A stretch of 64,000 nucleotides of DNA from Anaerolineaceae bacterium UBA1415 (GCA_002305635.1 DBPR01000011.1:1-64000); one strand, 5' to 3'; positions 1 through 12,351 are shown, counted from the first letter of the stretch. Program-made: numbers and translations. Notes: a model not told the origin generated them from the letters alone.

Positions 1-28
1 TATAGGGAAATGTGAAACAGTAACTTTA
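1..28. repeat. 28-bp sequence repeated inverted at 61532-61559
   Basis: The first 28 bases are the exact reverse complement of 61532-61559. The match may extend left beyond the window. The distant copy lies just upstream of a TATAAT-like -10 box of the FGE-fold lipoprotein gene, so it could be an operator or promoter element as easily as a transposon end. No function is assigned. Confidence 0.85.
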
Positions 29-52
29 TTATGAGGCAATACATGCACTTTG

Positions 53-286
53 GTTCTACTTAAGCAATCCTCAGTATGGAAATTTTGGAACTTAGATTCT
101 CCTTTTATCAAACTGATGTTATCCAAGTTTTGATTAGAAATCATTCTGTACGGACGGGGCTTGACCCCGTCCGCAACTTTTGCATATTAAATGACCAGAT
201 AACTGGTTCTTCAGTTACAACTTTAGCGTCATTGACTCCTAACCCAGGACTTATTTTTCCATAATGAGAATTGCTAGTTCTACTTA
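53..286. mobile_element. MITE-like element, copy 1 (with flanking duplications)
   Basis: The element spans about 63-276. Its ends are a 20-bp terminal inverted repeat (left AGCAATCCTCAGTATGG..., right end read in reverse AGCAATTCTCATTATGG...) matching at 18 of 20 positions. It is flanked by the 10-bp direct repeat GTTCTACTTA at 53-62 and 277-286. A GC-rich palindrome (CGGACGGGGC / GACCCCGTCCG) lies in the middle at about 151-176. There is no coding capacity. A diverged second copy lies at 21520-21750. The ends, target duplication and small size fit a non-autonomous transposon mobilised by a transposase elsewhere; the IS family is not identified. Confidence 0.8.
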
Positions 287-294
287 TACGATTC

Positions 295-332
295 AAAAAA
301 GCAGCCATCGCGCGATAACTGCTTTTTCTCAC
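295..332 (-). terminator. Terminator of the 376-1647 lipoprotein gene
   Basis: On the minus strand a hairpin with arms AAAAAGCAG and CTGCTTTTTT, with a further GC-rich inner stem, is followed by T residues just after the stop codon of the lipoprotein gene. Confidence 0.7.
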
Positions 333-375
333 TAATTTCTTACCGGTATTCTTTCAGACCTTTTGTTTGGAATTC

Positions 376-1647
376 CTACTTTGTCCTGTAAATGACCGGG
401 TTGAGCCAAAGACCGCGATTATTGACCGAGGAGCCGTCATTCCAAACTACCAGCGAGAATTCAAGCTTCTTGCCAGCATAGGCCGAGAGGTCAACTTCCA
501 CTTGCTGCCATTTTTTATCAAAGGCCTCATACCACTCGCCGATCTCAACGAATTTTCCTCCTGGTTCGCGCACATAAACCTCGAACTTGAGCTTGCATCC
601 GTTGGCGCCGCCTTCGCACTGGATCGTGGCGCGGAATTTATCGCCATCCCGCACCTGGAAAGCCGGGTAGATGCCCTGGATGTAACCCTCGTTTGAATCA
701 TCGGGTCGTGTCACCAGGCCGTGCTCGTTTTCCTTGCCGCCATCTTCGCGAATGGGCTCTTTTTTGACCAAAACGTAACCGTTGTCATCATTCTTTTCGT
801 CGCCGGGGCAGGAGAGTGATGTTTTGGATTTGCTCGACCATTTCGCGCTGCAGGCGCTGTCGGCAAAGCTGTAAACCACACCCTTGCCATCCACCGATTG
901 GATTTTCACCCAAATGGATCCATCCGATTTAGCGCCTGGCCCAAAGCGTACGCCATTACTGCTGAAGAGCATCCATTTGGAGGTATAGTTCCCACCGGTC
1001 AGCGGTGCCACAAAGTCGATGCTGATATCAACGGTTTCACCAGGAGCAACATTTTTGGGGAAGTCGTAGGCTTTGTTCGCGCCCATCTGATCCCCATCCA
1101 CAAAGACAATGTCAAATCCGGTGTCCCATTTACAGGTACCTGAATTCTGGATTCTCCAGGTCTTGGTAAAGGTGGTACCCGCAACAATTTTAGTGCCGTC
1201 AGGGATGGTCACATCACTGATAAAACTAAGCTGGTAGCAGGGTTTTGGCGTGGCTGTCGGCGGGAGATTGGTCGGGGTGAACACCGCGGTTGGCACCTGT
1301 GTTGGTGGAACAGCGGTATTGGTCGGCACTACCGTCGCAGCGGTTGGGGCCTGTGTTTCGGTAGGCGGTGCTTGTGTGAGCACGGGGAAATCCACAACAT
1401 TGGTCGGTTCGTTTGGCTGCGCTGTGGGCGCCTCACCAGCTATTTCCGTGGCCTGGGCGTTGACCTGACTGATCAACGTGGCGTAATAATCCTGAGTAGC
1501 CTGAGCCTGCAGGGTTTGCATGGCCTGTTCAACCGGATCACCATCCGGGCTTTTCGGGCCGAGTGCCGCGCAGGCAGAGATCGTCAGAGCAGCTGTCAAA
1601 CACAGGAAAAATAAGATCAGAAAATTGGTTTTGGTTTTTGCTGTCAT
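376..1647 (-). CDS. Secreted lipoprotein with NBR1-type Ig-like domain (423 aa)
   Basis: A predicted lipoprotein. A hydrophobic signal peptide ends in a lipobox (ISAC) with Cys26 as the lipidated residue. Residues about 30-73 are Gln/Ala-rich and probably helical. Residues 74-136 are a Pro/Thr linker typical of surface-exposed proteins. Residues about 137-250 match the Ig-like fold named after human NBR1, with the TFTKTWRIQNSGTCKW core. The last 170 residues are beta-rich with paired cysteines and I do not recognise them. AAGGAG lies 6 nt before the ATG. A smaller paralogue lies directly upstream (1767-2453). NBR1-type domains are common in surface proteins of Chloroflexota; the ligand is unknown. 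Probably a wall-side binding or structural protein. Confidence 0.8.
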   Translation of the reverse strand: MTAKTKTNFLILFFLCLTAALTISACAALGPKSPDGDPVEQAMQTLQAQATQDYYATLISQVNAQATEIAGEAPTAQPNEPTNVVDFPVLTQAPPTETQAPTAATVVPTNTAVPPTQVPTAVFTPTNLPPTATPKPCYQLSFISDVTIPDGTKIVAGTTFTKTWRIQNSGTCKWDTGFDIVFVDGDQMGANKAYDFPKNVAPGETVDISIDFVAPLTGGNYTSKWMLFSSNGVRFGPGAKSDGSIWVKIQSVDGKGVVYSFADSACSAKWSSKSKTSLSCPGDEKNDDNGYVLVKKEPIREDGGKENEHGLVTRPDDSNEGYIQGIYPAFQVRDGDKFRATIQCEGGANGCKLKFEVYVREPGGKFVEIGEWYEAFDKKWQQVEVDLSAYAGKKLEFSLVVWNDGSSVNNRGLWLNPVIYRTK

Positions 1648-1728
1648 TTCATACTCCTTAAAACAAAACTTCGCATATAGTAATAGACGTAAACCAACAA
1701 ATAAAAGTTCCCTCGACGATCCTTTTTC

Positions 1729-1761
1729 TAAAAAATCACCCCCGATTGCTCAGGGGTGAAA
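1729..1761 (-). terminator. Terminator of the 1767-2453 gene
   Basis: On the minus strand the arms CACCCC and GGGGGTG are followed by ATTTTTT, between the two lipoprotein genes. They are probably separate transcripts or weakly coupled. Confidence 0.65.
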
Positions 1762-1766
1762 ATGAA

Positions 1767-2453
1767 TTAATCGTTCTTTACTTCGATCTGAAGGCCCAGG
1801 CCCCATTGCTGGTTGGGCCCATAGCCAACCCTGGCACCATCCGGCGCAGAGATCATCCAGTAACTGTAATAGGTACCGGGGGTCATGGGGGCAACCATGT
1901 CAACAATGGAAAGATCGACCGTATCACCGGGATAAACCACTTCCTTGATATCAGCGCGTTTGTTGGTACCAAAAGCTTCACCACCAGCCATCACCAGGTC
2001 AAATTCCACTGTCCACTCACAGGTGCCGGTATTGCGAACACGCCAGGTCTTGGTAAAGACCGTGCCGGGTTTCATCACTGTTCCGGGAGGATAGTTGATA
2101 TCGCCCAAAAAGTCGAATTGCAGGCACTTCTTTTCGGTATTTACAGGTGCGGATGCCTGTGTCGCGGTTGGCACGTTGGGGTCAACCGTTGGGGTTGGCG
2201 GCGGGATTGTCGCCGTTGGCGGCAGTGGACAAGTCGGGCAGGCTGGACAGGTCGGCTGAACGCTCAGCTCAGTGACTTTCGCTACCAGCATATCAATTGA
2301 ATTTTGGGTCGCGATCGCCGCACGCGTGCCCGCGACCTGCAGCGCCATCTCCTCTTCCGAAAGGGTCGGGACGGCATTGGTCTGACAGGCCCCCAGGATC
2401 ATGGAAGCGACCAGCATACCAGCTATGATCAAAATTATTTTCTTATTCTTCAT
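1767..2453 (-). CDS. Secreted lipoprotein with NBR1-type Ig-like domain (228 aa)
   Basis: Short paralogue of the neighbouring 423-residue lipoprotein. The signal peptide ends in ILGAC, with lipid Cys23. An Ala/Gln-rich helical stretch (about 30-65) is followed by a Cys-rich CPACPTCP motif and a Pro/Thr linker. An NBR1-type Ig domain (about 110-225, FTKTWRVRNTGTCEW) forms the C-terminus, with no extra domain after it. AAGGAG lies 6 nt before the ATG. The three clustered cysteines in the linker are unusual and could form disulfides or bind metal. The localisation call is strong; the function is unknown. Confidence 0.8.
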   Translation of the reverse strand: MKNKKIILIIAGMLVASMILGACQTNAVPTLSEEEMALQVAGTRAAIATQNSIDMLVAKVTELSVQPTCPACPTCPLPPTATIPPPTPTVDPNVPTATQASAPVNTEKKCLQFDFLGDINYPPGTVMKPGTVFTKTWRVRNTGTCEWTVEFDLVMAGGEAFGTNKRADIKEVVYPGDTVDLSIVDMVAPMTPGTYYSYWMISAPDGARVGYGPNQQWGLGLQIEVKND

Positions 2454-2552
2454 AGATACTCCTTAAGTATATGCGCAACAATAAGGATACATTATTGTTT
2501 TTACAATAGGGATTGTATCACCTTTCTGAAAATCAATGGTTTACCATCCATT

Positions 2553-2584
2553 AAAAACAGCCGCCCGATGGACGGCTGTTTGAT
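2553..2584 (-). terminator. Terminator of pgk
   Basis: Hairpin AACAGCCGCC / GGACGGCTGTT with a short T run, 13 bp after the pgk stop codon on the minus strand. Confidence 0.7.
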
Positions 2585-2596
2585 AAAAAGTCTTTC

Positions 2597-3775
2597 TTAC
2601 TCTTTTTCGCTCAAAATTGCCAGACCGGGCAGCTGGATGCCCTCAAGCATCTCCAAAGAAGCACCCCCGCCGGTCGAAATATGAGTGATCTTGTCACTCA
2701 AACCAGACTGATTGATAGCCGAGACAGAATCGCCGCCGCCGATAATGCTGATCGCCTTGCTGTCAGCGACCGCTTTGGCGATCGCGAATGTTCCCTGCGC
2801 GAAGCGAGGGAATTCGAACACGCCCATCGGGCCATTCCAGACGATCGTTCCGGCATCGGCAATCAACGCGCCAAATTCCCTGACGCTCTCCGGCCCAATA
2901 TCCAGAACACGCCAGCCAGCCGGAACATCTCCCAGCCCGACGGTTTTCATCTCGGCTTCGGCCTCGAAAGCATTGGCGAGCACAAAATCCACCGGCAGAT
3001 GCAGTTTGCCCTCGGCTTTTGCCAGCAGCTCTTTGGCGGTATCCAAAACTTCCGCCTCCACCAGCGAATCGGCCATTTCATATCCGCGCGCTTTCAGGAA
3101 GGTATTGGCCATCCCGCCGCCGATCAGGATCTTGTCAGCGGTTTTGAGCAGATTTTCGATCACGCCGATCTTATCGCTGATCTTCGCGCCGCCAAGGATC
3201 GCGACAAAGGGGCGCACAGGCTCCGCGATCGCGTTGCCCAGATACTTAATTTCCTTTTCCAGCAGGAAACCGGCCGCAGAGGGCAGATAATTGGCGATGC
3301 CAACGGTGGAAGAATGAGCGCGATGCGCCGTTCCGAAAGCGTCGTTGACATACAGATCCGCCAGGCTTGCCAGCTCTTTGGACATGGCCTCGTCGTTTTT
3401 GCTCTCTTCCGGGTAAAAACGGGTGTTTTCCAGAACCAGCACCTCACCGGGCTTGAGTTCTGCGGCCGCTTTTTTGGCGATTTCGCCTCGGCAATCTTCC
3501 GCGAACTTGACCGGCGCTGAGATCAAAGTCGCCAGATGATCGGCAACCGGGCGCAAACTGAATTCCAGGTCTTCCTTTGTTTTGGGGCGGCCCAGATGAG
3601 ACATCAGAATCACCGCCGCGCCGTGCCCGAGCAAATAATTAATCGTCGGCAGAGCCGCCGTCATGCGGGTATCATCATTGATCTTACCGTCTTTGATCGG
3701 CACGTTGAAATCTACGCGCATGATCACTTTTTTGCCTTCCATATTCAGATCGGTAACCATTTTTTTGTTAAACAT
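2597..3775 (-). CDS. pgk: Phosphoglycerate kinase
   Basis: Catalyses 1,3-bisphosphoglycerate + ADP to 3-phosphoglycerate + ATP in cytoplasmic glycolysis. At 392 aa it has the normal length. The N-terminal motif [11 protein letters not shown], the substrate-binding SHLGRPK, and the C-terminal nucleotide-binding [13 protein letters not shown] are all intact. The start is fixed by AAGGAG 6 nt upstream. It lies downstream of gap in the same direction, with a 12-bp perfect hairpin in the 74-bp gap between them. A terminator follows. The two genes are probably cotranscribed, with the hairpin tuning their relative expression. Confidence 0.97.
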   Translation of the reverse strand: MFNKKMVTDLNMEGKKVIMRVDFNVPIKDGKINDDTRMTAALPTINYLLGHGAAVILMSHLGRPKTKEDLEFSLRPVADHLATLISAPVKFAEDCRGEIAKKAAAELKPGEVLVLENTRFYPEESKNDEAMSKELASLADLYVNDAFGTAHRAHSSTVGIANYLPSAAGFLLEKEIKYLGNAIAEPVRPFVAILGGAKISDKIGVIENLLKTADKILIGGGMANTFLKARGYEMADSLVEAEVLDTAKELLAKAEGKLHLPVDFVLANAFEAEAEMKTVGLGDVPAGWRVLDIGPESVREFGALIADAGTIVWNGPMGVFEFPRFAQGTFAIAKAVADSKAISIIGGGDSVSAINQSGLSDKITHISTGGGASLEMLEGIQLPGLAILSEKE

Positions 3776-3789
3776 CTTATCTCCTTATA

Positions 3790-3826
3790 AAACAGTGCGC
3801 TTTACCATTGTCTGGAAAGCGCACTG
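3790..3826 (-). promoter_or_regulatory. Intercistronic hairpin between gap and pgk
   Basis: Perfect 12-bp stem ACAGTGCGCTTT / AAAGCGCACTGT with a 12-nt loop, between the gap stop and the pgk ribosome-binding site on the minus strand. The bases after it (TTTTATAAGGAG) have too few Ts for a strong terminator. It could be a partial terminator, a processing site or an mRNA stabiliser. Confidence 0.6.
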
Positions 3827-3849
3827 TGTCTCATCTTTCTATTTTAAGA

Positions 3850-4899
3850 TTAGAGTCTTTCGGCAACGTACTTCGCCAGATCAGCAGTTCGGCAGGAATA
3901 GCCCCACTCGTTATCGTACCAGGTCACAACCTTGACAAGTTTGTCGCCCATGACCATGTTTTTGTCCAGGTCAACGATCGAAGAGCGGGAATCGCCCTTA
4001 TAGTCCATCGAAACCAATGGCTGGTCGTATTCGCCGGTTGAATAACCGAGAATGCCCTTCATCTCGCCGTCAGCGGCTTTCTTGAAAGCTTCATTTAGGG
4101 CTTCGAGAGTGACCGGCTCTTCAACTTCGGCAACGAAGTCAACGATCGAGACTGTTGGGGTCGGAACGCGCAGCGCGTAGCCGTCAAACTTGCCCTTCAG
4201 TTCAGGGATCACCAGCGCCACGGCCTTGGCAGCGCCTGTGGTGGTGGGGACGATATTCAAACCAGCTGCGCGGGAGCGGCGGATATCTTTCTTATGTCCG
4301 GTGTCAAGGATGACCTGATCATTGGTATAGGCATGGATGGTGGTCATCATGCCGTATTTGATCTTGAAGAGATCGTTCACGACCTTGGCAGCCGGAGCCA
4401 GGCAGTTGGTGGTACAGGAAGCATTCGAAAGAACATGGTGTTTCGCGTTATCATACACACCTTCGTTTACACCCATCACGATGGTCGCGTCTTCGCCCTT
4501 GGCGGGTGCGGAGATGATGACCTTTTTGGCGCCGCCGCCGATAATGTGAGCATCCGCGCCGGCCTTTCCGTCTGCTGACTTGGCATTGGTGAAAATGCCG
4601 GTCGATTCGACCACAATATCAACGCCCAGATCGCCCCAGGGTAAATTCGCGGGATCTTTTTCGGTGAAGACCTTGATCTCTTTTCCATCGACAACGATGT
4701 TGTTCGCGTCATTGACTTTGACATCAGCATTAAAAATGCCATAGGTTGAGTCATATTTCAAAAGATGGGCGTTTTGTCTCACGTCCACCAGATCGTTGAT
4801 GGCAACAACTTCCAGCGTATCATCAGCACGTTCAAGAATTGCTTTGAATACCAGACGGCCAATGCGGCCAAATCCATTAATACCAACTTTTGTTTTCAT
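3850..4899 (-). CDS. gap: Glyceraldehyde-3-phosphate dehydrogenase
   Basis: Oxidises glyceraldehyde 3-phosphate to 1,3-bisphosphoglycerate with NAD and phosphate. It begins with the Rossmann motif INGFGRIGR. The active-site segment [11 protein letters not shown] carries the catalytic cysteine, with the usual PTTTGAA and Trp-Tyr-Asp-Asn-Glu (WYDNEWGY) motifs near the C-terminus. It is 349 aa, slightly longer than typical (about 335). GGAGG lies 7 nt before the ATG. It stands between yvcK (upstream) and pgk (downstream) on the minus strand. Whether it is the catabolic or anabolic isoform cannot be told from sequence. Confidence 0.97.
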   Translation of the reverse strand: MKTKVGINGFGRIGRLVFKAILERADDTLEVVAINDLVDVRQNAHLLKYDSTYGIFNADVKVNDANNIVVDGKEIKVFTEKDPANLPWGDLGVDIVVESTGIFTNAKSADGKAGADAHIIGGGAKKVIISAPAKGEDATIVMGVNEGVYDNAKHHVLSNASCTTNCLAPAAKVVNDLFKIKYGMMTTIHAYTNDQVILDTGHKKDIRRSRAAGLNIVPTTTGAAKAVALVIPELKGKFDGYALRVPTPTVSIVDFVAEVEEPVTLEALNEAFKKAADGEMKGILGYSTGEYDQPLVSMDYKGDSRSSIVDLDKNMVMGDKLVKVVTWYDNEWGYSCRTADLAKYVAERL

Positions 4900-5028
4900 T
4901 ACTATCCTCCAATAGTTTGCAAATTGTTATTGCCTTGGGCAGGCATACAATGTTAGAAAAGGAATATTTTCCATCGACTATTATATCGCAGATGGGTTAT
5001 TAATATATTAACAGAGCATGAAATGTTG

Positions 5029-6357
5029 TTAAAATAATGGTCCCGTACGTTCTTCATAGAGATCCATGATCGCTTTTGCCAGCTTTTTCGGGCTGTGCCG
5101 CCAGGGGTAAAGGTCATCCACCAGGTCAGCCTCATAAACGCGGTACTTCGCGTGCAGTTCCTTGTCGGCTGCGACCCAGCTGCTGTTTTCGCCCAGGTTT
5201 CCCTTAAAATTACGATTGCACAAGACCAGATTGAAGATCCGTTTGTTTAAATGCTCTTCCAGCACTCTTACGTGGTCCGAAGCATTGAAGCCGTCCGTTT
5301 CGCCTTTCTGTGTGGCCACGTTACAGATATAGTACGCCTCAGCCTGGCTGGCCTGGATCGCTTCTGAAAGGTCGCGCACCAACAAATTCGGCAGCAAACT
5401 GGTATAAAGGCTGCCCGGCCCGATCAGGATCAGATCCGCATTCAGGATCGCCGCGATCGTCGGCGGATACGCCAGCACATCCTGCGGATCGAGCCAGACC
5501 CGGTTGACCATGCCTTCCGTCTCCGTGATCTCAGACTCGCCGTTCACGATGATCGGCTCAGAATCTTTGGGCTGCAGTTCGCCGATCAGCTGAACATCTG
5601 TCAGGGTCGAGGGCAAAACCTGCCCGTAGATCGCCAGAAAGCGCCCCGATTCCGCCACCGCTTCCTCAAAACTGCCGGTGATTTCACTCATGGCGGTGAT
5701 CAGCAGATTGCCGAGCGAATGGCCGTCCAACCCCGCCCCTTCCTGAAAGCGATACTGAAACAGCTGCGAGAGCAAAGCCTCATCGCTGGAAAGCGCCGCC
5801 AGACAGTTGCGGATATCTCCCGGGGGCAAAACGCCCAGATCCCGGCGCAATTCTCCTGACGACCCGCCGTTGTCAGCCACCGTCACGATCGCGGTGATAT
5901 TGTGGGTATAAGCCTTTAAGCCCCGCAGAAGCGAAGCCAACCCATGCCCGCCGCCTATCACGACCACCTTGATACCCTTTTCGCGCTGGCGATAGTGCTG
6001 CAGCGTGTCCCAGACCGGTTTTCCCCCGCTTTCAAAAGGTCTCAACAAGGAGCGGTTCGCGCCCCAGATGCCGACCAGAATGAGGATGAACCCGATCCCG
6101 CCGAACAGCAAAAAACGGATCGGGCGGTTGAGAAAGCGCAGGGAAAGGAAAGCCAGAATGGGGGTCAATATCTGGCTGGTGGTCGAGCGGTAATACTCCA
6201 AAATGAGCACAGCGAGGCCCAGGCCCAGCAGCATCGCGCCGATGATCGCGAGCCCCAGCCAACGCTTGTAACCCGTCCCTGGCGTCAACCACTGGAACTC
6301 ATGCCTCAGCCGCAGCATCAGCCGTTTGAACCAATTTCCATTCGATTTAAAAGCCAT
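5029..6357 (-). CDS. yvcK: YvcK/CofD-like regulator of carbon flux with N-terminal membrane helices
   Basis: Member of the YvcK (gluconeogenesis factor) family. In Bacillus and mycobacteria these proteins bind UDP-sugars and direct carbon to peptidoglycan precursors. The CofD-like domain (about residues 130-430) has GGGHGLASLLRG, VADNGGSSGELR, PPGDIRNCLAAL, GHSLGNLLI and IGPGSLYTS. The first 115 residues carry three or so hydrophobic segments, absent from Bacillus YvcK, that would anchor it in the membrane. It is 442 aa against about 320 for the soluble form. It lies upstream of gap and pgk. No clear Shine-Dalgarno is seen; a TATTAT box lies 12 nt before the ATG, so the leader is very short at best. 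Confidence 0.9.
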   Translation of the reverse strand: MAFKSNGNWFKRLMLRLRHEFQWLTPGTGYKRWLGLAIIGAMLLGLGLAVLILEYYRSTTSQILTPILAFLSLRFLNRPIRFLLFGGIGFILILVGIWGANRSLLRPFESGGKPVWDTLQHYRQREKGIKVVVIGGGHGLASLLRGLKAYTHNITAIVTVADNGGSSGELRRDLGVLPPGDIRNCLAALSSDEALLSQLFQYRFQEGAGLDGHSLGNLLITAMSEITGSFEEAVAESGRFLAIYGQVLPSTLTDVQLIGELQPKDSEPIIVNGESEITETEGMVNRVWLDPQDVLAYPPTIAAILNADLILIGPGSLYTSLLPNLLVRDLSEAIQASQAEAYYICNVATQKGETDGFNASDHVRVLEEHLNKRIFNLVLCNRNFKGNLGENSSWVAADKELHAKYRVYEADLVDDLYPWRHSPKKLAKAIMDLYEERTGPLF

Positions 6358-6644
6358 ACTTAATGATTGATAATAGCAGTCTTTTTTTCAATCGTCAATA
6401 ATTCTCACTATCCTCATTTTAAAATATCTGGAACAGCCTCAAACAATCAGCGCCCTCTCGTTTTCCACCGAAAACGAAATACTATTCATCGTTTCACATA
6501 AAAGTAAACTTTTTAACCGCAAAACATTGCACCAATATTTTCCCAAATAATAAAACGCGAACGGGAAATCTGTCGTATAATTAGGCATGAATCATGCAAT
6601 TAAAATAAGTACAAGAATTTTATTGATCACCTTCAGGAGAAATT

Positions 6645-7235
6645 ATGACTGACAGCAAACCCCAAATTGTGATGCGCTCTGGCCCGATCCCCGGCGCCAG
6701 CTATTACCTCGACAAACCTGAAGTAAGCATCGGGCGCGACCTGGCTAACGACATTCCCGTGCCCGACAGCGAAATTTCGCGTCGGCACGCCCGTTTCATC
6801 GTCAAAGTTGACGGTGTCTACATTGAAGACCTTGGCTCGACCAACGGCACCTTCCTCAACGGCGTGCGCCTGAGCGCTCCCAAACGCCTTGCCAATGGCG
6901 ACCTGGTCACCCTGGCGGAGAACACGGTCATGAGCTTTGAGTGGGAACAGGCCGCGCAGGTCGCGGACAAACTGCCCACCTACAGCGCGTACGCCGAACA
7001 GCCCGAACCAGTTTACACAGAACCCCAGCCGGTCTACCAACCCATCCCCCAGCCCGTGCCGCAGCGCCCACTGGCGCCCGAACCCACCCCCGAGTTTCGG
7101 AAGAAAAAGCCCTGGTTCCTGAACTTTTTGCTGGTGCTGCTGATCATCCTGATCATCATCGGACTGGTGCTGGTCTTCATGCCCGAAAGCTGGTGGTGCT
7201 TCCTTTCGTTCAACCGCCTGCCCGGCTGCTATTAA
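6645..7235 (+). CDS. FHA-domain protein with C-terminal membrane anchor (196 aa)
   Basis: A forkhead-associated domain (about 20-95) binds phosphothreonine peptides. Its key motifs are present: SIGRD, SRRHA, and the GSTNGTFLNG loop. A Pro-rich linker (about 118-158) leads to one transmembrane helix (about 160-183), leaving a short tail with two cysteines outside. The FHA domain would face the cytoplasm, tethered to the membrane, and probably docks a Ser/Thr-kinase substrate; no kinase gene is in the window. AGGAGA lies 6 nt before the ATG. It is followed by its own terminator, then gyrA. Confidence 0.88.
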   Translation: MTDSKPQIVMRSGPIPGASYYLDKPEVSIGRDLANDIPVPDSEISRRHARFIVKVDGVYIEDLGSTNGTFLNGVRLSAPKRLANGDLVTLAENTVMSFEWEQAAQVADKLPTYSAYAEQPEPVYTEPQPVYQPIPQPVPQRPLAPEPTPEFRKKKPWFLNFLLVLLIILIIIGLVLVFMPESWWCFLSFNRLPGCY

Positions 7236-7257
7236 TCCGTTAACAATTAAAATCAGA

Positions 7258-7286
7258 TAAGCCCGAAAATTCGGGCTTTTTTTGTC
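7258..7286 (+). terminator. Terminator after the FHA gene
   Basis: AGCCCGAAA / TTCGGGCT stem followed by seven Ts, 25 bp after the stop codon and just before the gyrA promoter. Confidence 0.85.
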
Positions 7287-7299
7287 TCTAAACGCTTTT

Positions 7300-7329
7300 T
7301 TGGCGCAATGAACCTTTTTAAGGTATAAT
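7300..7329 (+). promoter_or_regulatory. Probable gyrA promoter
   Basis: TTGGCG (7300-7305), an 18-bp spacer, then TATAAT (7324-7329), about 54 bp before the gyrA ATG. Confidence 0.5.
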
Positions 7330-7382
7330 TATCTGGTTGCAAAAAATCGAATTTAGTGCCATTTTTTGGCTGAAAGAAACTT

Positions 7383-10037
<2,655 letters not shown>

Positions 10038-10791
10038 AGCCTAAGCTGCTCACCAGCTTCGTCGCGCACCGTCAGCGACCCATCAGGATTGACAAATTCA
10101 GGGCTGAAACAACCAGTTTCGCCCTGATAATGTTTAATTTCCACAAATTTGCCGACATAAGCAAGCTTCGCGTTCCAGTCATCCAAAAAGGCCTGACTGC
10201 TCAAAAGCTGGCGGCGCTGTTGAATAGTATATAGCAAACCCTCCAGCAGTGCCTGTTCGTCCACAGAGGCTTCACCTTCCGCCTCGAGGCTGGTGGCGGG
10301 CGCGCGCAGCTCTTCTGCCGCCTCGAAAGCCGCGTCAGTCAGATTGATGCCCATGCCGAGCACGACCGCTGCCGGTTCTGAGCCCTTCCACAATATTTCC
10401 GTCAGGATCCCGCAGACTTTTTTATTGTTCAACAGAACATCATTGGGCCATTTCAGCACGGCTTTAAGGGCGAAAGCCCTCTCCAGCAGATCGATCAGTG
10501 AAAGCGCGCCTAAAGCAGTGAACTTCCCCAGATGCTCCAGCTCCTCTTCTTTCAGCCGCATCAGGACTGTAAAAGTGAGTGCTGAGCTGGGCTGGTCATA
10601 CCAAACCCGGTCTTCTCGTCCGCGGCCGGCAGTCTGATGCCCGGCCCAAATGACAAATTCGCCCTCGATCTCATCAGCCAGTTTCAGGCAGTCATCGTTG
10701 GTTGAGCCGGTTTCGTCCAAAACCAGAACTTCCCAGCCAGCCAGGTCGATCCATTTTCCATCCAAAAAGGGGTAGGTAAGGTCCATTTTCT

Positions 10792-12339
10792 TTACTCCGC
10801 GTGAATCGGCAAGGTAAAACAGATCCTTGCGCCATGTTGATAACTTTCGTCAACCCAAATCTGGCCCTGATGCGCCTTCACCACGGCTTTTGCCAGGTAA
10901 AGCCCCAAACCAGTGCCTTTGGTGAATTTCGAATCTTCGTCCGAACGATAAAAACGATCAAAGACAAAGGGAATGTCCTTGGGATCAAAACCTTTGCCCT
11001 GATCCGTGACACAAACCCGCACAAAATCACCCAGCGTCTCGCCAGAAATGCAGATCTCACCGGATTCGGTGTACTTCAAGGCGTTGGTGATCAGGTTTGA
11101 GATCAATTGCTCCACCCTGCCCTCATCCGCAACGATCAGAGGGAAGTTATCGGGAAACCTCGCCACAATTTTGTGATCCCGCAGCTGAGGATTGAAGCGT
11201 CGGATCTGATCCTGCACCAGAGCGATCAGGTCAAACTCCGATTTCTTCAAAACCACATCGCCCGACTGCAGCTTGGTCGCGGTCAGCAGGTCATCCACCA
11301 TCGCCGCCAGATGGTCAGCTTCATCCTCGATCACCTGCAGGCTTTCCTGAATCATCTCCGGTTCCCACTGCACGTCATCGCGCCGCAGCGTACTGGCATA
11401 GCCCTTGATCAGGGCGATCGGCGTCTTTAGCTCATGGCTGATGGTCGAGATGAAGCTGGTCTTCATCTCTTCAGCTTCACGATAACGGGTGATGTCGCGC
11501 ACGCTGGCGATGATATTCAGCAGCGCGCCCTCGCTGGAAAAAAGCGGCGCGTACCGGATCGAAACAGGCACCGCCTCCAGTCCACCCTGGCGCAGCAGAT
11601 CTCCCTCCTGGAACATCTCATTGGGCGGATAATACTGCCAGCTGCTCACATCCAGGGTTTGGAAGTCCAGCCCGCTGGGAGCGCCTTTCCAGCGGATCAC
11701 TTCGTCGTAATGCTTTCCCAGCAGATCGGTGATGGGGCAGTTGAGCAGACGCGTCAGCGCCTGGTTGGCGGAGATGACGCGCAATTCAGGGGAGAGGATC
11801 AGAATGCCATCCGCCACCGAGGCCAGCAGGGCTGAAATGCGCATGTTTTGCTCACGCACCTGATTGTAAAGCGATGCGTTGCGCACGGCGATGGCGGCCT
11901 GATTGGCAAAATTGTTCAGGATGTTGTAATCGTTGGAAGTGAACGCGCCGCGATAATTGCGAAAAACGAAGATCTGACCGATAGTACGTCTTTGAACCTG
12001 CATGGTGATGCCAACCCCCGTAAGCATGCCCATGCTGATATCGCTTAGCATTTTGTTGATCTGCGGGATGTTCGCGCCGGATTCTGACTCATTTTCGGGC
12101 AGGTTCTGAAGCCAGCTCTCAAGATATTCCGCCAAAGCGGGCGCGATGCCCTTACTGACGGATAGATGCCAGCCCTTGCGCTCATCGGTCAGAGCGATAA
12201 AACCGGCATGCCCGGTCAGCATCTCAATGGAAATTTGCAAAATGCGTTCAAGCAGCGTCTTAAGATCGAGCTCTTCTGTCAGCGCCCGGGAAATTTCAAG
12301 CAAATATTCGCGCTGCCTAACGCGATAGTCGGGTAACAT
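10792..12339 (-). CDS. Soluble sensor histidine kinase (GAF-PAS-HisKA-HATPase, 515 aa)
   Basis: A sensor kinase without a membrane segment or signal peptide, so it senses something in the cytoplasm. Domains: GAF (about 10-160), PAS (about 165-285), HisKA (about 290-355) with the phospho-acceptor in STISHELKTPIALIKG, and HATPase (about 400-515) with N box NLITNALKYTESG and G boxes DQGKGFD and GTGLGLYLAK. No response regulator lies nearby, so it is an orphan whose partner is elsewhere. There is no Shine-Dalgarno; a CATAAT box with an upstream TG ends 6 nt before the ATG, which predicts a leaderless mRNA. The gene continues into birA. Confidence 0.92.
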   Translation of the reverse strand: MLPDYRVRQREYLLEISRALTEELDLKTLLERILQISIEMLTGHAGFIALTDERKGWHLSVSKGIAPALAEYLESWLQNLPENESESGANIPQINKMLSDISMGMLTGVGITMQVQRRTIGQIFVFRNYRGAFTSNDYNILNNFANQAAIAVRNASLYNQVREQNMRISALLASVADGILILSPELRVISANQALTRLLNCPITDLLGKHYDEVIRWKGAPSGLDFQTLDVSSWQYYPPNEMFQEGDLLRQGGLEAVPVSIRYAPLFSSEGALLNIIASVRDITRYREAEEMKTSFISTISHELKTPIALIKGYASTLRRDDVQWEPEMIQESLQVIEDEADHLAAMVDDLLTATKLQSGDVVLKKSEFDLIALVQDQIRRFNPQLRDHKIVARFPDNFPLIVADEGRVEQLISNLITNALKYTESGEICISGETLGDFVRVCVTDQGKGFDPKDIPFVFDRFYRSDEDSKFTKGTGLGLYLAKAVVKAHQGQIWVDESYQHGARICFTLPIHAE

Positions 12340-12345
12340 GGATTA

Positions 12346-12351
12346 ATTATG
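12346..12351 (-). promoter_or_regulatory. -10 box of a predicted leaderless sensor-kinase mRNA
   Basis: CATAAT on the minus strand, preceded by TGG (extended -10), ends 6 nt before the start codon, which places transcription start at or next to the ATG. Confidence 0.5.

Noticed and set aside
1250..1468. Val/Gly/Thr-rich plus-strand frame
   Set aside because: It is the antisense reading of the Pro/Thr linker of the 423-residue lipoprotein.
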